Of a DNA stretch of 64,000 bases, positions 58,901 to 64,000 are shown in pieces. The stretch's first letter is position 1. Each line of letters begins with the position of its first letter. A program made the translations under genes and the position numbers. Source of the DNA: Allofournierella massiliensis (GTDB taxonomy: Bacteria; Bacillota; Clostridia; Oscillospirales; Ruminococcaceae); contig NZ_SLUM01000010.1 in NCBI RefSeq assembly GCF_004345265.1, positions 51,442 to 115,441 of the forward strand. The letters are read 5' to 3'. Below the pieces are notes generated by a model. The model was not told where the DNA came from. It ran no database searches and was given only the letters and a program-made list of their open reading frames with translations.

Positions 58901-60212
58901 TGCGTTCATTGACGCACATTCTCACAGCACCATTACGGACGAAGCGGTCAAGAACAAAAATGGGGAAGACGTTCTGCTCACCTCCACCGGCACTAAGTTT
59001 GAAAACTTCGGCAAAATGACCATCTACGCGGATGGCAGCATTACCAGCCAGCTTCTCAAGCCGGAGGAGGTGGATGTGGACGCCACCGCTTCTTCTCTGG
59101 CAGCCTACGAGGAGACTCAGGCAATCATCGATAAGTATGAGGAAATGCAGGAGTTCACCTACGAGGAGCTGGGCTCCACGGAAGCGGCTCTGACCACCGT
59201 GGATCCGACCACCGGCGACCGGATTATCCGCAACCGGGAAACCAACCTGGGCAACTTTGTGGCGGATGCCTATCAGGTGACCACCGGCGCGGACATTGCC
59301 TTTGCCAATGGCGGCGGAATTCGCGCAAATGTGGACAAGGGCATTGTGACCCGGAAAAATCTGATGGATGTGAACGCATTCGGCAATACCATGTGCGTGC
59401 TGAAGGTTACCGGTCAGCAGATTCTGGATGCGCTGGAATGGAGCGCCCATGCCCCGCTGAATGAGGAGGGCACCGGTCTGACGGAAAATGGCGGCTTTAT
59501 GCACACCGCCGGTCTGACCTATGAGATCAATCTCCATGTGAAGGAAAGCCCGGTTCTGACCGACAGTCAGGGCGTATACACCGGCATCGATGCCTCCAAG
59601 CCCCGCCGGGTGCAGAATGTGAAGGTGAACGGCAAAGCCATTGATCCGGCGGCTTTCTATACGCTGGCAGGCAGCGCGTATACCCTGCAGAGCGGTGGTG
59701 ATGGCTACACCATGTTCAAGGGTGCGGAAGTGGTACAGGAGGATTGCGGAAAGGATCAGGATCTGCTGATCCGCTACCTGCAGAATGATCTGAAGGGTAT
59801 GATCTCTGCGGCGCAGTACGGCAATCCCTACGGTCAGGGCCGCATCAAGCTGATCGACGCAGCCTCCGAGGAGGCACATCGCTTCGTGGAAACCGAGCGT
59901 GTGGAAGCGACCGGCGATCAGGACGGCTACATCAAGTATGTGTGCAGCATCTGCGGAGAAACAAAAACCGAGGTGCTGCCGAAGCTGGGCCCGACGGCAA
60001 CTCCTTCCACCGACGATAGCAGTTCGTCTCAGGAATCCGTTTCCCAGGATGCTTCCGGCGCGAACAGCACCACTGCCGCACCCAAACCGGCAAATGGGCC
60101 TCAGACCGGCGACTCGGCCAATCTGGTGGTCTGGGTTGGCGTGCTGCTGCTGGCGTCTGCCGGAATGATCGGTACCGTGGTTTACAGCAAAAAGCAAAAG
60201 GAAAAGTACTGA
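55965..60212 (+). CDS. Sortase-anchored multidomain 5-prime-nucleotidase/phosphoesterase
   Basis: A 1415-residue surface protein. In order: a signal peptide (residues 1-31, ending LTVAAEEG); a lamin-tail domain (about 45-150, FIELYNPCDAAVDLTGWEL); a choice-of-anchor I beta-propeller (about 270-755); a metallophosphoesterase domain from 770 (ILYTNDVHCAMED, DAGDAVQG, GNHEFDYG near 840, DAHSHS); and a 5-prime-nucleotidase C-terminal domain (NGGGIRANVDKG near 1116). A CSICGETKTE unit follows, then a Ser/Pro linker and a sorting signal PQTGD (about 1378) with a membrane helix and KKQKEKY. It likely scavenges phosphate or nucleosides from nucleotides outside the cell. AAGGAAAAGGAGAGCGCTTT precedes the ATG. 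Confidence 0.92.
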   Translation: MRDTWKRRLVAGIMAATMAASMFPGGLTVAAEEGTTAGVPYNQDGGYDVTVPHVLVNQVYGGSDDGYASHSFIELYNPCDAAVDLTGWELQYRSSTDGGDTAWHELSLTGTIPAKGYYLVRCAAVADPSGDYQVPAGDQEWEVALHNKGVAVALFSQDVTLEETFSGAITDENRPQGYVDLLAVQGNDAEEAQIPPAYEGAYSDIQSKKKAVRRNAFTDTDNNQTDGGEVSYADTVDAEQGPHNSSGETGSVTPSEPEGEPLRTGSFEENAALTLERLNSVAIGAANKDGGVAEIVSYNADTGEAYVVNGQDGLLYRLAVSETGLAIKDVKDMRGLVEGFAYGDMTSVAVDTVNDHIAVALQAAGYADNGRIVLLDYDFNMIAAYETGVQPDMVTFTHNGRMILSANEGEPREGYGEGTVDPAGSVSIVDLVEDTVTTAGFEAFDAAELAANGVLIGVVNGQMNTAAADLEPEYIAVSPDDAKAYVSLQEANAIATVDLNSKTITSVRSMGFKDLSLEQNAIDLVEDKKYEAKTYPGALGVYMPDAISVFAANGTSYLVTANEGDAREWGDYVNEAKATLTASDGSQAEKVRVLDKGCTTVPDAAKEYLYGGRSFAIYNADTMELVYESGNDFEAKTAVYLPSWFNCSNDNTDIDDRSAKKGPESESVTVGQIGSCTYAFIALERIGGVMVYDVTDPANASYVNYINTRDFSEAIKEDVSPEGLCFLSLNGKPMLLAACEVSGTVAAYSFGGSAAGNVPEGPDYEPIPNNAVILYTNDVHCAMEDYSALAAYRQQMLDEGYSTITIDAGDAVQGEVIGTLTEGSAIVELMNSVGYDYAVPGNHEFDYGMDVFKQLSGQTEADVMPEYEYLSANFVDLKTDDTVFDAYDMVSVAGQKVAFLGIATPETYTKSTPAYFQDENGNYIYSFCEDAFYETIQNAVNAARAEGAELVIAVGHLGTDAGSEPWRSTDVIANTTGIDAFIDAHSHSTITDEAVKNKNGEDVLLTSTGTKFENFGKMTIYADGSITSQLLKPEEVDVDATASSLAAYEETQAIIDKYEEMQEFTYEELGSTEAALTTVDPTTGDRIIRNRETNLGNFVADAYQVTTGADIAFANGGGIRANVDKGIVTRKNLMDVNAFGNTMCVLKVTGQQILDALEWSAHAPLNEEGTGLTENGGFMHTAGLTYEINLHVKESPVLTDSQGVYTGIDASKPRRVQNVKVNGKAIDPAAFYTLAGSAYTLQSGGDGYTMFKGAEVVQEDCGKDQDLLIRYLQNDLKGMISAAQYGNPYGQGRIKLIDAASEEAHRFVETERVEATGDQDGYIKYVCSICGETKTEVLPKLGPTATPSTDDSSSSQESVSQDASGANSTTAAPKPANGPQTGDSANLVVWVGVLLLASAGMIGTVVYSKKQKEKY

Positions 60213-60219
60213 GCATTCG

Positions 60220-60999
60220 CTGAGTAAAAGACAAAAGGAGCGATACCGCCGCTTTCGGGTATATTCCGACGGCATTCTGGAATACAGCCAGTGGAAGGAA
60301 GAGCTCTTCTGGCAGGATGATGAGCAGGAAAAAATTGCCCGGGCGTTTCAGGATGATCGCGGAAAAGTAGATCCTCATGTGGAGGGACTGGTCTATCAGG
60401 ATCCCGATAATATCCATGTGATCCGAAAAACAGATCGGTACACATTGCCGGAAATCACTCTGCTGCAGGAACTGTTGGCTCGAACCCCCAATGGCGAACA
60501 GTTGAGCGTGGAGCCTCTGGCAGCGGTTGTGCAGAATATGTTTTCTGATGCCCCGGAAAAAGAGCGGCAGGCACTGGAGATCATTTACAGCGATCTGTTG
60601 GCGCTTGCTCCGCAAGCCACACGCAAACAACTGTCCAGTTGCCTGAGACTTCGCACGGTATTGGGGCGGCGGGTGAATGAGGAAATCTTCGCACGCACTG
60701 GTGTGCTGCTCGGCAGCGGAATGAAGCAGAACAAAACAAAGGAACAACTTTTTGCAGGGACGTTGGATATCCGCCTGTTTACACAGGACGATGCCCAATA
60801 CTATTACAGCGGCCCTTGCGGTCAGTCATTGCAACAATCGCTGGCGCGTGCGTGCTGCATCCGCAAGGTCACAGCCACTGGCGGACAACCTCAGTTTGCG
60901 GAGTATCTGCCCCTGATGGAGGTGGATTTTGTGCGCGCCAGTGCGTGGACGGTGCTTCCGTTTCCCTTCAAATATCTGCGCGAATGGAAGCCGCAATAA
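60220..60999 (+). CDS. Protein of unknown function without a canonical start codon
   Basis: The frame is open from 60163 to 60999 and looks coding from about 60220 (SKRQKERYRRFRVYSDGILE, then WKEELFWQDDEQEKIARAF). The first ATG/GTG/TTG in frame is GTG 60379, which has no ribosome site. I propose CTG 60220 (259 residues), about 13 bases after AAAGGAAAAG. A lost start codon is an alternative. The later part (TLPEITLLQELLARTP) is mostly helical, with no recognised domain, membrane segment or signal. It follows the nucleotidase stop by 7 bases and ends before a terminator. Confidence 0.55.
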   Translation: MSKRQKERYRRFRVYSDGILEYSQWKEELFWQDDEQEKIARAFQDDRGKVDPHVEGLVYQDPDNIHVIRKTDRYTLPEITLLQELLARTPNGEQLSVEPLAAVVQNMFSDAPEKERQALEIIYSDLLALAPQATRKQLSSCLRLRTVLGRRVNEEIFARTGVLLGSGMKQNKTKEQLFAGTLDIRLFTQDDAQYYYSGPCGQSLQQSLARACCIRKVTATGGQPQFAEYLPLMEVDFVRASAWTVLPFPFKYLREWKPQ

Positions 61000-61041
61000 G
61001 CGTGCAAATCAACACCTGTTGCCTTTCACCGAACATCAGTA

Positions 61042-61086
61042 AGCCCCCTGACGCAGGTTCCCTGTATCAGGGGGCTGTTGCTTTTC
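61042..61086 (+). terminator. Terminator after the unknown gene
   Basis: AGCCCCCTGA and TCAGGGGGCT form a 10-bp stem with a 15-base loop, followed by GTTGCTTTTCC. Confidence 0.7.
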
Positions 61087-61107
61087 CTTGGGACGAAACC
61101 GTGAAAT

Positions 61108-61149
61108 GTAAAACTCCCGGGAACATTGAATTGTTCCCGGGAGTTTTAC
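61108..61149. terminator. Second, bidirectional terminator
   Basis: GTAAAACTCCCGGGAACA and TGTTCCCGGGAGTTTTAC form an 18-bp perfect stem around TTGAAT. It blocks both the plus transcript and the opposing TrxR-like transcript. Confidence 0.85.
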
Positions 61150-61233
61150 AGGTGTGATGTGGAGAAATTATATAGAAAGAAGGATAGCAAAGTTCAAAAT
61201 CTGAAATAAATTGTGCCTTGCACTCTGCTGCAA

Positions 61234-62130
61234 TCACATCGCCGCATTGATGGCAGCAATTGCACCATCGGATACAGCGGTAGCCACCTGCCGGACCTGC
61301 TTGACGCGGATGTCGCCGGCCGCATAGACACCGGGAATGGCGGTTTCCATCTTCTCGTTGGTGGGAATGTAGCCATCCTGCAGCGTCAGTTCCGTGTAGA
61401 GTTCGGTGTTGGGCACAACACCGGCGTAAACGAAGATTCCGCAGCCGGGATCTTCCACGCTCTCGATGCTGCCGTCGTGCACGTTGGCAATTTCCAGACG
61501 CTCCACCTGATCCTGACCATAAACGGCATGAAGCCGGGAAGCCAGCCGCAGAGAAATGTTGTTGGTGGCAGCGATCTTCTGGAGAAACTCCGGGATACAG
61601 CCCAGCTGCTCCTCGAAGTGAATGATGGTCAGATGCTTGGCAAAGGAAGCCAGATACAATGCCTCTTTCACGGCACCATCGGCGCCGCCCACCACATAGA
61701 CATTTTGGCCTTTATAAGCAGCACCGTCCCGGGCGGCATTCATTCCCATTCCTTTGCCCGCCAGTTCGATTTCACCGGGAATGCCCAGTTTGCGGGGTGT
61801 ACCGCCGTTGGCCAGGATGACCCGCCGGGCTTCGTAAGTGCCCTGATCAGTGGTCACGGTCTTGATATCCCCGCTCAGCTTTACGCCGGTCACGGCAGCC
61901 TGAACAATCTCAACACCGGCGTTCAGTGCCTGCTCCTTCATGCGGGCGGCAAAGGTGGCGCCGGTTTCCTGGGACTGAATGGCCGTGTAATGAGTAACGG
62001 TGGAAACCTTTCCGATGATGCCGCCCACCCGGGCTTTTTCCAGAACCAGTGTGCGCTGGCCGCGGCTGACTGCATAAATGCCGGCGCTGATACCGGCAGG
62101 ACCTGCACCGATAATGATAATGTCATACAT
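61234..62130 (-). CDS. TrxR-like FAD/NAD(P) oxidoreductase lacking the redox CxxC
   Basis: The 298-residue flavoprotein has FAD motif IIIIGAGPAGISAGIYA, NAD(P) motif VYVVGGADGAVKEALYL and the C-terminal VYAAGDIRVKQVRQVATA, all typical of the thioredoxin reductase family. Where TrxR has CATCDGAFYKG, this protein has NAARDGAAYKG, so both redox cysteines are gone and it cannot reduce thioredoxin by the usual route. It may be a ferredoxin-NAD(P) reductase-like or another electron-transfer enzyme. ATG 62130 follows AGAAAGGAAACGGATCACT. It is divergent from a LysR gene. Confidence 0.87.
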   Translation of the reverse strand: MYDIIIIGAGPAGISAGIYAVSRGQRTLVLEKARVGGIIGKVSTVTHYTAIQSQETGATFAARMKEQALNAGVEIVQAAVTGVKLSGDIKTVTTDQGTYEARRVILANGGTPRKLGIPGEIELAGKGMGMNAARDGAAYKGQNVYVVGGADGAVKEALYLASFAKHLTIIHFEEQLGCIPEFLQKIAATNNISLRLASRLHAVYGQDQVERLEIANVHDGSIESVEDPGCGIFVYAGVVPNTELYTELTLQDGYIPTNEKMETAIPGVYAAGDIRVKQVRQVATAVSDGAIAAINAAM

Positions 62131-62293
62131 AGTGATCCGTTTCCTTTCTGTTTGTGGCAGGCCCGGCAAAATCGGGGCCAATGCCTGGTTTTGAAAATGT
62201 GGAGGATCAGACGCGGCAGGCCTGGTCCGGCATTGCTCATCTGCCAGAAAAAGATTTTTGAGGTTTCTCTGCATCCCTTCCTGAGCTGCCTTG

Positions 62294-62359
62294 ATTATAT
62301 CGCACTTTGTTGATAAAATAAAATGAAGAATTATTATACGTCGATAAATCTGCGTAATA
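62294..62359. promoter_or_regulatory. Divergent control region between the TrxR-like and LysR genes
   Basis: For the minus-strand gene TATAAT is seen at 62299-62294 without a good -35 box, as expected for an activator-dependent promoter. An imperfect inverted repeat, TTATACG (62334-62340) and CGTAATA (62353-62359), lies upstream and may be the LysR-type operator. Evidence is pattern only. Confidence 0.35.
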
Positions 62360-62370
62360 GGTGATGTGCA

Positions 62371-63231
62371 ATGCTGGATCCTCGCTGGAATACCTTTCTT
62401 GTCTTGTGCGAAACCATGAATTATACCCGGGCGGCCGAGCGGCTTTGTCTGACACAGCCCGCTGTGACCCACCACATCCATTATCTGGAGGATCACTATG
62501 GGTGCCGGCTCTTTTCCTATGAGGGAAAGGTGCTTCGCCTGACGGAAGCCGGGGTGAAACTGCGGGAGTATACCCGTTCTCTGGCCTACAACAGCCGGAA
62601 GGTGGAGGAATCCATGATGGCGCCAAAGCCGCTTTCGCTGCGGATTGGAGCGTCCAAAACAATAGGAGAATTCGTGGTTGCTCCCAAGGTGGAACGTTTT
62701 CTGCGGGATTATCCCGAAGCGTCTTTTTCCTTGAGTGTGGACAACACTCAGGTTCTGCTCCGGATGCTGGAAGCGGGGAAGCTGGACTTTGTGCTGGTGG
62801 AAGGCTTTTTTGAGGGTAGCCGGTATGAAACTACTTTGTATCGGAAAGAGGAGTTTTTCGGCATCTGCCCGCCGGGGCACCGGTTTGCAGGCAGGGCCAT
62901 ATCCCTGACGGAACTGGAATCGGAGCGGATTCTGATCCGGGAACCCGGTTCCGGTACCCGGGCCATCTTTGAAGAAGCGCTGCGGCGGGAAAATCGCACC
63001 CTCAAAAGCTATCCGAATGTGGCGACCATCAGCGATTTTTCCACCATCAAATCGCTGGTGGCGGATGGATTGGGTGTCTCGTTCCTGTATGCCCCGGCGG
63101 TATCCGGAGAACTGGAGCGCGGAGAGCTGGTTCGCTTTGACCTGGCAGGGCTGCCCATGAGCGGGGCATTCTCCTTTGTGTGCCTGAAAGACAACCTTTT
63201 TGCTGCGGACTGGATTGCGTGGATGCAGTGA
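62371..63231 (+). CDS. LysR family transcriptional regulator
   Basis: A 286-residue regulator with an N-terminal winged helix (FLVLCETMNYTRAAERLCLTQPAVTHHIHYLEDHYGCRLF), a linker helix, and a periplasmic-binding-like effector domain (about 88-286). It is transcribed away from the TrxR-like flavoprotein, the standard layout of a LysR regulator and its target. The inducer is unknown. ATAGGTGATGTGCA precedes the ATG. Confidence 0.93.
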   Translation: MLDPRWNTFLVLCETMNYTRAAERLCLTQPAVTHHIHYLEDHYGCRLFSYEGKVLRLTEAGVKLREYTRSLAYNSRKVEESMMAPKPLSLRIGASKTIGEFVVAPKVERFLRDYPEASFSLSVDNTQVLLRMLEAGKLDFVLVEGFFEGSRYETTLYRKEEFFGICPPGHRFAGRAISLTELESERILIREPGSGTRAIFEEALRRENRTLKSYPNVATISDFSTIKSLVADGLGVSFLYAPAVSGELERGELVRFDLAGLPMSGAFSFVCLKDNLFAADWIAWMQ

Positions 63232-63295
63232 TGTTGCGCCCGGGAACATGGGCTGCAAGGTTTGCATGCAGAACAAAGGGGGAGCGTAAAAGTGC

Positions 63296-63324
63296 TTGCG
63301 CTTTTGTCCGGAATACCGTATATT
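63296..63324 (+). promoter_or_regulatory. Sigma-A type promoter upstream of the sensor-like gene
   Basis: TTGCGC (63296-63301), a 17-bp spacer and TATATT (63319-63324). It gives a leader of about 130 bases before ATG 63459. The region 63232-63458 has no gene I would accept. Confidence 0.6.
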
Positions 63325-63458
63325 ATAGATGTGTTAAAAAATGAGCAATGTTGCTTTTTTGAAAGGCTTCAGGCCGCACATGCGTTTGCCGAAGATGCAA
63401 AAAACGGCACACGGTATCGGATTGGCCGGAGCTTATTGGAAGGAATGAGAAAAGAGAG

Positions 63459-63944
63459 ATGAAAGCGGATACCGCGTGTCAGGCAAGATTCTTTTCAGAA
63501 ATGTCGGAGCACCAGATTTTGGCCCGGGAATTTTTCTCCACTGTGTTGCTGGATTCCCTGCATAAGAATTTCGGGTGGGAAAAAGCAGTCATTTCCTATT
63601 TTGATACAAAAGGAAAGTTCCTTTCCTGGACAAGCTGGCGGGGAATCCTGCTGGACTGCAAGGAGCATCCCTACCGAAAATTTGCCGAGAACGATATTGT
63701 CCGCTACAAAATCTACAATGAGGCGGTCAAAACCGGGCTGACCTATTTTAACGTGACGCCGCAGCTTTATAAGGCGACGGACATCATCACAGCGGTCGAT
63801 TACGAACAGTCGGCGCATGTGAAGTTTCTGGAAGAGAATTTCAATGCGCATTACAGCATGACTCTGGCCTTCGGCATCAATGCTTACATTCAGGTTTCCT
63901 TTCTGAAAACAAAGTCTGCAAATAAAAAGTCAACAGGGAATTGA
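63459..63944 (+). CDS. Small sensor-like protein, possible LuxR-regulator N-terminal domain without HTH
   Basis: The 161-residue protein (REFFSTVLLDSLHKNFGW, VISYFDTKGKFLSWTSW, HPYRKFAENDIVRYKIYNEA, FNAHYSMTLAFGINAYIQVSF) looks like the N-terminal sensing part of LuxR-type regulators from gut Actinobacteria and Firmicutes; this is from memory of sequence style. It stops before any helix-turn-helix. It may be truncated or a stand-alone sensor. ATG 63459 follows AAAAGAGAG. The remaining 56 bases hold an AGTAGGAGG motif, with no full gene visible before the window ends. Confidence 0.6.
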   Translation: MKADTACQARFFSEMSEHQILAREFFSTVLLDSLHKNFGWEKAVISYFDTKGKFLSWTSWRGILLDCKEHPYRKFAENDIVRYKIYNEAVKTGLTYFNVTPQLYKATDIITAVDYEQSAHVKFLEENFNAHYSMTLAFGINAYIQVSFLKTKSANKKSTGN

Positions 63945-64000
63945 GGAAAGTTTGCAACCTTAGTAGGAGGCGAAAGAGAGCAAAACAAAAAGACCGCCGC

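Noticed and set aside
63262..63462. 66-residue open frame upstream of the sensor-like gene
   Set aside because: A good sigma-A promoter (63296-63324) lies inside it, composition is not protein-like, and it only overlaps the start of the accepted gene.

Overview
The window reads as chromosome from a GC-rich, endospore-forming, Gram-positive anaerobe of the class Clostridia, probably a gut member of Oscillospirales. The reasons are: spoVM, a SipL-like gene and spoIVA; remA, prkC and DUF951/DUF4364 genes in Firmicutes-type order; a PQTG-type sortase tail; and strong Shine-Dalgarno sites. Genus and species cannot be assigned from the sequence alone.

Layout. 1-15811 is a core block on the + strand: yicC (cut by the window edge), remA, gmk, priA, def, fmt, rsmB, rlmN, PP2C phosphatase, PASTA kinase, rsgA, thiN, a 28-residue spoVM, a SipL-like gene and spoIVA. 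One minus-strand DUF2798 gene behind a probable transcription attenuator interrupts it. 15864-18664 is a two-gene glycan operon (CapD-like dehydratase and PglC-like sugar transferase). 18699-25437 holds DUF4364 and S1-domain genes (minus) and DUF951, prfA, tsaC, coaE, a lytic transglycosylase and an M18 aminopeptidase (plus). 25475-30137 is a minus-strand PH-domain gene and a MacB-like ABC export operon whose adaptor gene has lost its 5-prime end beside an IS3-family remnant. 30254-33251 holds a lipoprotein, a HAD phosphatase, a TIGR04076 protein and an HD protein.

33545-52540 is the centrepiece: a complete type I choline-degrading glycyl-radical microcompartment (GRM) locus. A TPR/DUF4037/DUF4125 protein and a MerR regulator precede a promoter with a 20-bp spacer and a symmetric dyad. 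Then follow about 20 tightly packed genes: seven BMC-fold shell genes plus one pentameric vertex gene, a DMT-family transporter (candidate choline importer), two aldehyde-dehydrogenase homologues, choline TMA-lyase CutC and activase CutD, an alcohol dehydrogenase, PduL, and EutJ/EutP/EutQ-like accessory proteins. The inferred pathway is choline to trimethylamine plus acetaldehyde inside the shell; acetaldehyde is then split between acetyl-CoA, acetyl-phosphate and ethanol. CutC keeps every choline-pocket and radical residue I could place. By contrast, the first aldehyde dehydrogenase homologue has lost the catalytic Cys and the oxyanion Asn, so it looks like a pseudoenzyme.

52563-64000 is accessory: an LCMT-type methyltransferase, a peroxiredoxin with a TrxR-thioredoxin fusion reductase, a 1415-residue sortase-anchored nucleotidase, a gene of unknown function without a canonical start, a TrxR-like flavoprotein that lacks the redox CxxC and is divergent from a LysR gene, and a small sensor-like protein at the right edge. 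I saw no rRNA, tRNA or CRISPR array.
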